From: Phoronis australis
Taxonomy: Eukaryota > Phoronida > Phoronidae
Direction: 5' to 3'
Assembly: GCA_002633005.1 (NCBI GenBank)
Contig: NMRA01000008.1
Location: 750,985-814,984, forward strand
DNA length: 64,000 nt
The position numbers and the translations under genes were made by a program. The notes under the pieces were generated by a model, which was not told the origin of the DNA, made no database searches, and saw only the letters and a list, made by a program, of their open reading frames with translations. How positions within the stretch are numbered: the stretch's first letter is position 1; each line of letters opens with the position of its first letter. Below, one piece after another: positions 52,301 through 62,531 of this stretch.

Positions 52301-55300
52301 GGGGCCATGCCCCCGGCCGCCCCCTAAAATTCTTCCATATCCCATTTGGCACTTTGGGGAATGCGAATGTCTGACGGTCGGCAAAATCCTGGCTAATACT
52401 CTGCCCTGGCCCCCCGATCAAAATCCTGGATCCGCACCTGGACATTAACAATTCAAAGAGGCAACAATTAAATCTTGCCAGGCGATGTCACTAGCCCATT
52501 TGATTGTGCCACTTCATATCAACTATCAAATGATCTGTCAATACCGGCTTTTGGTCGTTAGTTGTATAAGTAGCGAGAAAAAAAAGTGAAACCTGCCTTT
52601 CAATGAATCGGCAGCTGGACAAATTTCCATTTTTAGGCCGTAGAAGTAGGCCCACAGAAAAAAACATACCCCAAACTCTGACTTCCGACAAATTAAAATT
52701 GAAATAAAAACACCAGCATACAGAAAGGTCAATGTTGCGTGACTGTGACCACAACGCGTCACGAAGTGGCGCTGGGGTGAAGAGTCTTCGGCGGCAATTG
52801 AGTCTCGCTGGTTCCCTGCGTGCGGGGAGGTAGCCGCGGCTGGGGCTAAGCCCGCAGGGAACCAGCGAGCAATTGACTATGCCACAGCTGGACACTTCCG
52901 TAACTCTGACGACATTATACCCTGGAAGCGGAATCGTTCGACAGGATTAATCTATAATTCATCTGTCGACAACGAGCGATTTTAAAGATAATTTCAGACG
53001 ATTTCCTCGCTAGATTGGGATTTTAATATACTCCGTTTCCTTGGCTTCAATTAACAGTGATCATGTTCGTCACTTGTCCGACCCTCGGGTGTCATCAAAA
53101 TATTTACACCTACTTACATTTCAATGTTTACAGGAATATTCCATGGACATATATTTGAGGTTGAGATGGACCGACGAAAGGTTGGATGTTTCCAAACATA
53201 ACATTACTAAAATGACGTTAACACCGGAAACAATTGCAAAACTGTGGAAACCTGATTTGTACATATCAAATTCTGTTGACGGAAAACGCCATGATATCGT
53301 CACATTAAACGAAGTCGTTTGGTTGGAGCGTGGTGGTGATATAATCTACAGTCAGCGGTAATTACGTAGACTATGGTTATGTTATTTTCTTCGTTTCTTC
53401 CCGTTTCAGTATTCATGGGTGATGCGAGAAGCGACTCGTGAAATGAAACGCCGAGGCATACACTGACTATAATCTTTGATCATTGTTTGAAAAGAGAAAT
53501 TTAATTTATGAATCATTTGTGATCACACAAATGAAATAGGAAATGTGTTAAGCTTACAAAGTAAAATCTACCATGGTGGTGATGAGTGGTTGCCAAATCT
53601 GTAAATCGCCAACAAAAGCTAAACAAGCTAGTATTGGACAAAAGTTTTAGTGCTGGAATTTTATTTTGTTTTTAAAGCGATTTGAAAACGATTGTATTGG
53701 TTTCGAATGTCTTCAGAGTTTGGTTCTCGATAAAGAAAATCAGGACTGAATAATAAAATTGACCGCCAAATATTTAATACCGTCACGTGACATGGCTATC
53801 GGTTCAATTGGTCAAATAAAAAATAAGCAACCTAGCCCAGATAAAAGTGTTTGCTAGTTAATAACTGCTTCAAATTACACAGTCTTAGACAGCCGGTATT
53901 TTTTTTTTGTTAATGACGGTCCATGTGTTTCAAAATTTTAGCATTTTCTACATTGTTGTCTTTTCAGGTTGTCTCTCACGCTGTCCTGCCCAATGCAGTT
54001 TCAGTTGTTTCCTGGCGATAACCAGACCTGCTCCTTCTTTGCCGAAAGCTGTAAGAGGCCGCATGATTTGTGGGGGATTGGTGGGGTGGTCTGATCCTTC
54101 CTGAACCCGGCATATTGCATATTGCAGTTTGCGTGGCTAACGTCAAAACAGCCGGTGCTACGCCCTCATTCTGTGAAATTTAGCAAACACTTTTACAATA
54201 CATGTAACTTATAACTTACAAAGGTTGTGCACCACTCATTAAAACGCGACACATGGTCTGTTGTGAATCGGAAGACAGAATTTTGAGATATGAAATTAAA
54301 AGCTGTTCCGTTCTAATTAAAATTATAGAATCATTATAAAGTTGCCTGTATGTATAAAAACCTTTTAAAAAACTTGGAATCAATGTTTAGCTGTCATGGT
54401 TTTATTTTATCTAACTCTATAGTGTTGCATTCCTGGCCATTTTAAAGTGTATTTTTGTTCCTCATTCGAACATTGTCACTTGCCGTTACAAATTGTCTCT
54501 CCTGGTGTCAAACAGGATGGGACGTGACGTGAATGTTGCAAATCGCGTGCTACATCGGCCAGAGTCTCCCATCATTTGAATAAGACCTCAACAACAGTCG
54601 GGTTTACACTTTCGCACACATCGTCGGATCTACACCAAACGTTAAATACAGAATGCCCACGGTTCGAAAGATGACTGTGGTGTGCAGCGTTATATTCAAA
54701 TAAAACAAAATAACAAAAATAGTGACATGTGAACACGAGCTCCCAACTTTCGTTGAGAGGATTAATTTGATATCCAAAATGTCTGCACCATAAAAGTGCA
54801 TGGTAATAGTTCTTGTTCGCCGTAGATTATTTTTTAACAGAGATGCTAGTCTAAGCAGAATATGAAACGGCTTTATTTTGTAGATGGGTATAAGACAGAC
54901 GACTTAGTATTCCAGTGGCACAAATACAAGAGCAGTGGTCAATCTGCGCTAGAATTTGTGGACATATCTCTTCCAGAATTCGACGTGGACCTCAAGACGG
55001 CACAGCTAGAGGACTGTACCAAGACTTTTTCAACCGGTATAGATTACATTCAATGTCTAAACTAAGGGAATTTAGTCATACTGAATTCTCCATTAGTGAT
55101 ACTAAATTCTTCATCAGTAATTGTACATTCTTTTACATCTAAGCACGTATTAGCTCACTTGTCGCCATCTTGTGGCCTGACTTCAGTGTGAGATTTTACC
55201 GTATTCCGGTTAGAATGACGTTGCTTTGCTCTAGCTGCCACCTGAGTTAGGGTTTCTGGAAAAAGAGTTTTCACAAAACGCCAACATAGTACTCCTAGCT

Positions 55301-58300
55301 CAACTTGGATTCGTTAGATAATTAAGATTTTCGAAGAATACCCCCACCAACATAATCAAATCGGAAAGAAGGACCGAAAAAGCGCTTTCGGAGCTCTTTT
55401 GGAATTCTTTTGGATTTCTGACAGATTTACAAGGTATGGAAAATGAAGCAAAATGTTCTCAAATTAAGTCCTTAAAAGGATCTTTAACATATTTCAAATT
55501 TATCGATGACAAGTCCGTCAACGGAGGCGCCACCGGCCTACTTCTGCAGTATAGTCTACCGATAAAATGAAACACGTCTCGTATTTCAAGTCAACTGAAG
55601 TCAAAATCTAAGAAAAAGAAATAAATCACCTCATCCGATTCCATCATTACTGTGTTGAATTTTTTAATCTTAAGTACAGTTACTTCTATCTCCCTCTTAC
55701 AGCACCTTTAAAGCCCACAGATAAATGAGGTTGTTGTCGCGGTCTCCACCACTTCGAAAGAGACCCCTTGCATAAGCTTGGTTTCTTCCCGTCACGGTTC
55801 TTGCGCCTACGTTATGTATACAAGGGGAACTGAACCCACTCAGCGTACGAAAAGGACGGACCCGAATAAAAATTTCCTCTGGCCTGGATATGTGCGTTGT
55901 TAAAGTGACCTCGTTTTAGAAATGTCAGGCTGATTCCAGGAGTCAGTGTCGGAATTTACCTCATCCTCAAACTTTTCTCAGGTTTATCTATGTTTCTGCC
56001 GCTACATTTACAGCCCACAGCACAGCAGTAATGTTTCGCCGGCATTGGAATGTCGGTTACATTTACTGAACTCGAGAAAAAATGAAAAAAACAAGGCACC
56101 AACTGAACAAATAAGATGAGAATCTCTACTGACGCCAAAATGAGGCCAGAGGATTGTTTGACGGATGTTGGCAGCAATGTGGGCAAATACCGTGAGATTT
56201 GAGTGCAATTCGGTATGAGGCAAAATGAATCCGATTGTCAATCATTCCCTTGAACCAATCAATGAATATCATTTGATCCTTAATTGGCATGTATCTGGTC
56301 GCATTTAAAAATGAAACGAAAGTTCCACTCCAAAACTATGACATTAGTGGACCAAAACAGCATTGAATAATAACATGTCTGACCTATTTCACAAAACGTC
56401 TACTTGCCGGGCTAGTTCTTTGATGTCACTGATACAGACTGACACGAATCATAACTTTTCAGAATGATCATTTACACACCGGTAAAGTTTCCTAACATAG
56501 GCATTTATAAGCCCACAAACGAGGATCTTATCCAGAAATTCCCAGTAACTCAGTCGTGAAGACGACATCTGGATGAACTACAGTCGGTCGTCCTAGTTTC
56601 AAGTTTCTGTCCACCAAAGTCATCTCGTTTGCAAATAATTGCAAGTGAGTTGGAGGTCAAACTTGAAGGATGAAGGTACATGTACTGAGGCCCCATGGAC
56701 TGGAAGAAGATATGCGAAAGGGTATTTGTCATACTTGATTTCTTATTGTAGGTAAATTCACGTGCATTGGCGTCAGATTCTTCTTGAAGCGCAACATTGG
56801 ATTCTACGTGACCCAAGTGTTTATACCATCCATGTTGACCGTTCTTCTCTCCTGGCTCTCGTTCTTTGTCGACGTCAAGGCGGCCCCAGCCAGAGTTTCC
56901 ATTGGTCTTCTCACAGTGCTAACGATCACCACTCAAACGTCTGGTATCCGGTCACAGCTGCCAAGAGTGGCGTACACCAAAGTAAAACATTTAAGAGTTT
57001 TGAACGCGTTACTGCTCATCTTTGCTTATATCTTAGTCTTTTATTTTCATCAACTTAAGGTTACTGTGTGGTCAAATTTTGAATGATTTAAATCCGCGTC
57101 GTCGGTACATTTATCATTGTCTAAGACCAAAGCTTGCATTACTATAGTACCATATCCCAGTCTCATTGCGAGGAAGGGCATAGATCTATCTAGAACTTAA
57201 TTCCATGAATTCTATTTGGGATGGCGCTGCACATTTTGCCACTCCATATACACGTACACGCAGCCTGCGTTTTAGGTGGATAGGATGGTGCAGCGCTGAA
57301 GACCAGGTGTCCATTTGTTTGTGTAGCCTACCTGAAAACGATATTGGTGATACCGTGCCTTGGTTCTAACTAGGTGTGGCAAAAATATAAACTTCCAACT
57401 TGTGAACGAACTCCATTCTCTCCGTTTTTACAGCGTGTTAACAGTACCTATTATCCAACAAATGGCGTTTTTCAAAGATGGCGACTTTTAAGAATGTTTG
57501 GGGATCTTTAGTCAGAACTATAGGTGTAGCACTCTAATTACGATCAGCATGAAATATGCACTTGTTGCTGGGCTTAGCTAGGTCTCGGTGGCCACTATGT
57601 CCTCTCTTCTGATGATGGTGTTTAATAATCGACACCGAAACATGTCAATCTGTTTTAAATCCGTTGTTGTTTTTATTAACATTCAATTAAACGGATGGAA
57701 CATGCAGCACCTCGTTTACGAACAAAAATTTGTTTTTCCAGGCAATCGACATATGGATGTCTGTATGTTTAGCGTTTGTCGTTCTTGCGTTCTTCGAGTA
57801 CGCTCTTGCAGCCAGTTACTCCGCAAAAGAGAACACAAAGAAGACGACTAAGCAGGAAAATGAATACAAGGAAAATCCAGCGTTCGAGGTGAGTGCTCGG
57901 TTATGGCCTGGCAACGATTTGCATTTCCAGGGTTTTGACCAGCAGGAGGTCTAAATTATGCCGGTTAAAGACCTAGACAGTGAACATAGTCGACTAGTTA
58001 ACGTTCAGCAGACTAAATAATCTGTTGCCATGACAGCAGTTCACGTGCATCTGATAAGACTAAAGCAATGCACAGGGCCACGCTGCCTCAACAGCTCAAT
58101 TAAAACAACTTCTGGGTTCAGTGGGTCAGCCTCTGTGGCTCAAATTATCAGATTTTGCTTGTAGCTACATTTGGATCTGTATTAAATGTACACAGTAGTG
58201 CAGGCCCCAATTGTCATAACGTTTCATGTTCCAGCGAAAAACGATTTGCTACAGTCGTGGTGTTTCACTACATAATGGAAACCGTTTGGTTTCAACTTTC

Positions 58301-61300
58301 AATTTTTAAATCGCGATACATCCTCAAAGATGCAGTAACCGGAGGAGGCAGAGTCGGAAAAATGGTTCCCATTGTTCAATAAAAGCGAACGAGAACTGGT
58401 CACTTTTTTAAACCTGGGCACATTTCGCGGTTAGGGTATGATTTTGCCAGTAGTGAGAATCATTTGCGAATTTCACTTTAAATAGGATGCCATAATGATG
58501 CACTGCTGTAATCATCATTTAGGGGGTAAAAAGATAACGTGAGAAAACCCTACCGTGAGCAGCGAAATCTTGAAAATCTGAAGAGAAACATCATCACCTC
58601 ATAATGAGTAGATGGAACTTCGGTCAGTTTCCTTTTATCTCCGAGAGTGAAAATGGCACGTGAAAATGTTATGAGTCACTAGTGTTAGGTTCCAATTTGG
58701 CGAAAAGACCACGGTGGGATCATGTATTGAAGAGATAGAGTGTGAGAGGGTACTGGTACGAGGCCTCTTGTACACTGCCTATTCCGTGAATTTTGGTTCA
58801 TTCAGTTAAAGCCTGTTAAACTTTCGCTTGAAGAGCCCTTGAAATCTTTGTAACTTACGATGGCTAGTACATGACCTTTGAGCACCTTCATTCGTGAACT
58901 AGGTGCTGTATACCCTCATGAAACATACTCCTGTCAATTTGATGGACATAGCGAGTTTCAAACGAACAACTCTCCGTAGTGATGCTTTGCTAATAACGAT
59001 ATGAAATACCGTTCGTGCACTTCTGATATTTTTATCGTTATAAGAAAGAGAGTATTGCCCTTGTGTAATTCACAAATCATGGTAGGCCTATTCAAGTTCA
59101 ATTACGAAAAATGCTGTTTCTTTTTCGGTGTTTTTGCCGGGGTGACGCTGCTATGCTTTGCATAAATATATCATTTGGTTTTCGTAACCTATTTGAAAAT
59201 TTTTCTACTTACCCTCATAAATGACAAATAGGGTCCCCGCCGTCAGAGCAAGGGCTCCTTAATAAGAAAGACAAGCTGCCTGAATACTCTAGTAGGAAAG
59301 GAACATGAGGTACGGATGACTTCATCATTAGGTCTACTTCACCTTCCTTCCATATCATTGGGTCACTTTCCTTAAAGGCGAAGGCAACCTTTTTTCATGT
59401 CATTTTTAGCAAAAATAAGGTTCGTTGATTATCCCAGACATATTTTTCACTTATTTACTGCTTTTCGTAATTTAAATAATTACTAGTCGTCTACTCCGGA
59501 AGTGACGTTTTGGGAGGCAAGAATTTCGCGCCAATTTCTTTTTATATAGTCTAACTGTGAGAGTAGTCGGGTCAGTCATTGTTCTACCTCGGTTGTGATA
59601 AGTTCGGTCGTCGTTTGGTTTTGCTTACAAGTCAGTCAACATGCCACGCTGTTGCTGCGTACTGGGGTGTACTCATTATCGTCTCACGTACACTGTACGT
59701 GAGACGATAATGAGTACACCCAGAGGAAGAACTGTCCCACTTGCCCGAGTGTCCCGCGACACACTCTCACTGGAAGGTGATCTGAGCACCCAAACTGCTT
59801 ACATCCCGCCGTGTGACTCCCGCGCCACACAGCTGGCACCTTCCAAATAGCTCCAATACAAGTCCACAATAAACTTATCAAACTTAGGCTCACCGATCTG
59901 TGCAGTGGATGACGAACTGTCCTCTTCACTGGGTGTCGAATTGGGCCTGTATTCACTCCCACTACTCAACATCGCTGCAGGGCTGCTTACAGGCTCTGGG
60001 CTAGAGACAACAGCAAAGGGCGAATCACTGCTAGTTCCCGGAATTGCACGCAATGGGGTACGTTCGGAGGGCACGGGTAACAGTAGATGAAGTGCTTCCA
60101 GTCACTGTATATAGTGGCCACAGCTCGCGAGGCTTCTCGCTTCAAAAACGCACTTCTCGGGGTTGGCGACGGGGCACTGCCGGGAATCAACAGCGACGGC
60201 ATGGTACCCTTCAAGCGTTGTTTCGCAGGGACCTTCATCAATTCAGCGTACATATCTGTCATAATCTGACGGCAGAAAATGCTTGCCACACACTCGGTAA
60301 CCCTCCATTGCTTTGTACGTTGCGTGGACGGGTAGCGCTGCGTTCTTCACATGAACGAGCTAGCCAAGTACGGCGAAGTGTGTCATCCTTCGGAAAGCGA
60401 CGCAAGGTACCCAAAGCGTGTGTGAGACGATAATGAGTACATCCCGGCACGCAGCAACAGCGTGGCATGTTGACTTACTTGTAAACAAAAGCAAACGACG
60501 ACCGAACTTATCACAAACGAGGTAGAACAATGACTGGCTCGACAGCTCTCACAGTCAGACTATAATGAAAAGAAATTGGCGCGAAACTCTTGCCTCCCAA
60601 AACGTCACTTCCGGAGTAGAGGACAAGAAATTAATCAAATTACGAAAAGCTGTAACTAAGTGAAAAATGTGTCTGGGATTATCAACGAACCTTATTTTTG
60701 CTAAAAGTGACATGAAAAAAGGTTGCCATCGCCTTTAATATGAAAGGTTGTAGGTTTTCATAAAAAAGGAAAGGAGAAGCACTTTGATTCCGTATTATTG
60801 GGAGCCCCACCGTGAATGGCCCCTTAAGAAAAAAGGATAAGAAAAACATGGAAAGCCGGGTAGCCACGGATGCCTTGAGTGGGCCTCGTGTAGAGCGGTG
60901 ATTTGCATCAAGTGGAAAAAAGAGAACAACCAAATATCAGTGCAGAAGCCAAAAATGAATAACTATAGAATTTTTTGTTTTTGCACAATAAGACTTTCTG
61001 GTTGTTTCAAGTACAATTGGCCTTGTCGAAGTATTTTAGCTGTAATCTTGACAATGCAAATTAAGGCCGCTTTTATGCAAAATTGTGCTTTTGCTTGTAA
61101 CACGTTGGTTACTTGCATGTTTTCACCCGTTTCCTTTGTCAGTGAAATTAATGGAGATAATTTGCAGGTAGATACACGGTAATGTATTCACATTTATACA
61201 AATTAAGGCCGCCGTTATTTAAAATCCAACATGTAAGGCTTATAGCTGAGGTACCTGGCACCTCCATATTTCTACGGCCAATTAGTTTTATGACATCAGT

Positions 61301-62531
61301 TTGTTGCATAATAAATTTGCATTATTCATGCAAATAGAAGCCTGTTTCTGAGTCATAAACCGCTCTCGGGGGCCACTACAAGTCTTGGGCGGCGCAGCAC
61401 TGAAACAAGTGAGGGAGAGGGGGTTATAGCCCCTGGCCCCTATGGTGCGCCGCCCATGCATGTAGATTACTTTGATATTCACACACGTTTTCGAAATCAC
61501 TGAACGTAATGAAATCAGTTTGCCGCTAGGTCATTACATGATAAATTTGCATAGTTAATGCTAATGAAGGCCAACATGTACTGGAAACAGAGGTGTTCCC
61601 CAGTTTCCAACATGTACGTCCCTGTTTAGTGAGGGAGGGGGGGCGGGGCGCTAGACTCTAACTTCATGAATAGGGGCACTCAAGCCCTCCCCCCTTCCTA
61701 CGCATATATTATTCTAAGCCTTGCGTTTATGGAGAGCAGCCCACAAGACCGAAGGTGCACTAGTCCGAAGGTGCACTAATAAGGCGGAACTGAGCCTTAA
61801 AACTTAAAAATGCAATTTTGTAGGCATTCTAGAACGCCCGGAAACCATTGCGAGATCTAGCTGCACTAAAAATCAAAAAAGCCTCGATTTGAGATTTTTT
61901 GTGAACGGCAAAATTCGATTCTGTGCGTCACCCTTCGTGACTCAGTTTTTTTTTTAAGTTTAATGAGCCATGATTCGCGATCAACAATTAGACTGTTCAC
62001 TTAGTTATCTTTCATAGCGAAAGCTGGTTAGTGCTCGGCACATTAAAGCATCGTCTTCGATGTCGCACGTGTGCAAACACAGTTTATGAATGTTTTAAGA
62101 TTTTTGTTCGTTATTCAGATATGTCCGGAAGAATCATGTGCGGAGGAACACGCACACTTTCGCACAAGTGCACCTTCTGGCTACTGCCGTGTAACCGCGT
62201 TCGTGTCTTCCTATCGTTATTTGTGAACCATTGTCATTGATACAAAAATATGGCGTTGCACTTACAGCCGGAATACGAGAACGGGGTTTCAGGTGGAGGC
62301 TTATCCGACAGGATTCAAGAAAGCAAAGCTTCTTACGACTGGGCACATCAGAAAAATGGGAGAACACTTTGGCCAGGCAGAACCCAGAAGAAATTTGATG
62401 ACGACTCATCTCAATGTGATCGACAAAGATGCAGCAACGCCATTTTAAAGAATATGGACTTCTACTCTAGATTCATTTTCCCAATGTGCTTCGTGGTGTT
62501 TAACATAACTTATTGGGTTTTATACTTTTAA
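46210..62531 (+). CDS. GLRA: Glycine-receptor-like Cys-loop chloride channel subunit (whole gene)
   Basis: Exons 46210-46301, 46588-46673 (or 47159-47244), 52033-52103, 53134-53357, 53968-54050, 54884-55036, 56752-56981, 57742-57888 and 62268-62531 give one frame of 449 residues. Order: signal peptide, extracellular ligand-binding domain, M1-M3, cytoplasmic loop of about 75 residues, M4. Both GlyR disulfide loops are present: CPMQFQLFPGDNQTC and DCTKTFSTGKFTC. M2 reads PARVSIGLLTVLTITTQ; the PAR motif marks anion selectivity. Glycine-contact equivalents R65, S129, E157, T204 and F207 are kept, F159 is Tyr and Y202 is Phe. Pore position 6' is Leu, not Thr. A GABA-A-like or orphan subunit is the alternative; the second Cys loop argues for GlyR. 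Confidence 0.9.
46588..46673 (+). CDS. GLRA: GlyR-like exon 2, first copy
   Basis: After ACCGCAG it reads AWNRSVAEYAVVDQLFATYD and on to KRIRPQPVNG, the start of the mature N-terminal helix region. NRS is a possible N-glycosylation site. Donor G|GTAAGT, phase 2 in and phase 1 out. Confidence 0.85.
47159..47244 (+). CDS. GLRA: GlyR-like exon 2, second copy (probable allele)
   Basis: Same 86 bases as the first copy except one silent GTG to GTT change. Eighty-six is not a multiple of 3, so using both would break the frame. Read as an assembly duplicate rather than a real alternative exon. Confidence 0.7.
47422..48479. other. GlyR-like intron 2, 5' part
   Basis: AT-rich with ATT/TAA runs at 47700-47780. 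A GTGACGGCTCGCCGGTTCCC block at 48095 is repeated inverted near 48700 (GCAGGGAACAGTGACGG), suggesting the two ends of a small element. No exon seen. Confidence 0.4.
48480..50136. repeat. Direct duplication around a single-N join (likely allelic)
   Basis: Bases 48480-49307 recur at 49309-50136; the N is at 49308, exactly at a poly-G run at the edge of the element that starts at 50113. The G-run probably ended one contig. Confidence 0.85.
50113..51086 (+). mobile_element. GGCGGAT-ended element, copy b, with tRNA-like segment
   Basis: Starts CATAGGCGGATTTAGG and ends CCTAGATCAGCTACTG, flanked by ATAAT on both sides. Inverted relative to the copy at 43494-44450. The internal block 50797-50860 has A box TGGTGTAGTGGTAA and B box GAGTTCGAGTC as in tRNA-like SINEs. 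No transposase is visible. Confidence 0.75.
51087..52032. other. GlyR-like intron 2, 3' part
   Basis: AT-rich intron. Short frames at 51307-51534 and 51900-52151 match nothing. No exon beyond the one at 52033 is supported. Confidence 0.45.
52033..52103 (+). CDS. GLRA: GlyR-like exon 3
   Basis: After CACACAG it reads GSGPVIVEVDMFINSLSDVN then EIEM: the first beta strand of the ligand-binding domain. Donor ATG|GTAAGT, phase 0 out. Confidence 0.9.
52275..52440. mobile_element. Short MITE, GGCGGAT / ATCCGC ends
   Basis: About 165 bases. Left end AAGTGGCGGATTTTAAG, right end AATCCTGGATCCGCACCTG, GC-rich inside. Ends resemble those of the elements at 43494 and 50113. Confidence 0.6.
52795..52875. 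repeat. Hairpin with CTCGCTGGTTCCCTGCG arms
   Basis: CAATTGAGTCTCGCTGGTTC on the left is mirrored by GGAACCAGCGAGCAATTG on the right, loop about 25 bases. The same GGTTCCC-type words occur near 48113, 48690 and 49520. Confidence 0.7.
53134..53357 (+). CDS. GLRA: GlyR-like exon 4
   Basis: Starts EYSMDIYLRLRWTDERL; R in YLRLRW matches GlyR R65 (loop D). LWKPDLYISN is the WxPD loop A motif. KHNITK offers an N-glycosylation site. Ends ERGGDIIYSQ with CG of a split Arg codon; the Ser matches S129 (loop E). Confidence 0.92.
53968..54050 (+). CDS. GLRA: GlyR-like exon 5, Cys loop
   Basis: Reads RLSLTLSCPMQFQLFPGDNQ then TCSFFAES. The 15-residue Cys loop keeps the family Pro and Asp, but FPMD has become FPGD. 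NQT inside the loop is a possible glycosylation site. Donor T|GTAAGA. Confidence 0.92.
54884..55036 (+). CDS. GLRA: GlyR-like exon 6, loop B and second Cys loop
   Basis: Begins YGYKTDDLVFQW and reaches AQLEDCTKTFSTG. The preceding exon supplies ES, so loop B reads ESYGY against ESFGY in GlyR alpha. DCTKTFSTG starts the second disulfide loop typical of GlyR. Donor G|GTATAG. Confidence 0.92.
56752..56981 (+). CDS. GLRA: GlyR-like exon 7, M1 and M2
   Basis: Begins GKFTCIGVRFFLKR, closing the second Cys loop. M1 is IGFYVTQVFIPSMLTVLLSW. M2 is PARVSIGLLTVLTITTQ, followed by TSGIRSQLPRVAY. Relative to human alpha 1, 2' is Ser, 6' is Leu and 19' stays Arg. Phase 0 out. Confidence 0.93.
57742..57888 (+). 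CDS. GLRA: GlyR-like exon 8, M3
   Basis: Reads AIDIWMSVCLAFVVLAFFEY then ALAASYSAKENTKK and a charged loop. AIDIW matches GlyR exactly. Phase 0 at both ends, between TTCCAG and GTGAGT. Confidence 0.93.
59641..59721 (+). pseudogene. Left-repeat copy of the THAP ORF start, broken by a palindrome
   Basis: ATG at 59641 begins MPRCCCVLGCTHYRLT, the same as the right-side ORF. At 59665-59721 the sequence folds back on itself (arms of 28 bases around GTACA-C-TGTAC), so the protein match ends there. Confidence 0.7.
59799..60468 (-). pseudogene. THAP-domain transposon ORF, frameshifted
   Basis: From 60468 the minus strand reads MPRCCCVPGCTHYRLT, then LRRFPKDDTLRRTW, the first half of a C2CH THAP finger. 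The partner YRVCGKHFLPSDYDRY lies in a second frame near 60260-60320. The closing KQRLKGTMPSLL (AVPTIF-like) lies in a third frame. So at least two indels break the domain. Ser/Pro-rich text and KFDKFIVDLYWSYL follow down to 59799. This is a dead THAP gene of the element, not a host gene. Confidence 0.7.
61040..61580. repeat. Cluster of ATTTGCAT/ATGCAAAT repeat blocks
   Basis: Four related blocks near 61050, 61200, 61310 and 61540 share GCAAATTAAGGCC or ATAAATTTGCAT with ATTAATGC and AACATGTA words. Two hold octamer-like ATTTGCAT/ATGCAAAT. Between them are GGGGG-rich MITE-like ends. Confidence 0.5.
62268..62531 (+). CDS. GLRA: GlyR-like exon 9, loop end and M4
   Basis: After TTACAG the frame reads PEYENGVSGGGLSDR, then a polar loop, then MDFYSRFIFPMCFVVFNI and TYWVLYF with TAA. 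The last 24 residues form M4, like the SRxxFPxxFxxFNxxYW pattern of GlyR subunits. The upstream ATG at 62250 lies before the acceptor and is not the start. Confidence 0.9.
   Translation, partial: PEYENGVSGGGLSDRIQESKASYDWAHQKNGRTLWPGRTQKKFDDDSSQCDRQRCSNAILKNMDFYSRFIFPMCFVVFNITYWVLYF

Larger units (their letters stand above)
59376..60734 (-). mobile_element. Kolobok-like DNA element with long inverted repeats
   Basis: Flanked on both sides by TTAA (59372-59375 and 60735-60738), it starts AGGCGAAGGCAACC and ends GGTTGCCATCGCCT. The inverted repeats run about 320-330 bases (to about 59691, and from about 60410) and are roughly 90 percent alike. TTAA targets together with a THAP-type finger are marks of the Kolobok superfamily. 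The interior is too short and broken for a full transposase, so it is non-autonomous. Confidence 0.8.
57889..62267 (+). other. GlyR-like intron 8
   Basis: Contains the Kolobok-like element (59376-60734) and AT-rich repeats at 61040-61580. A frame at 58155-58382 matches nothing. An extra in-frame loop exon cannot be excluded. Confidence 0.5.

Noticed and set aside
62250-62531. Separate small gene starting at ATG 62250
   Set aside because: The frame is the last exon of the GlyR-like gene; M4 and a TTACAG acceptor at 62267 explain it.
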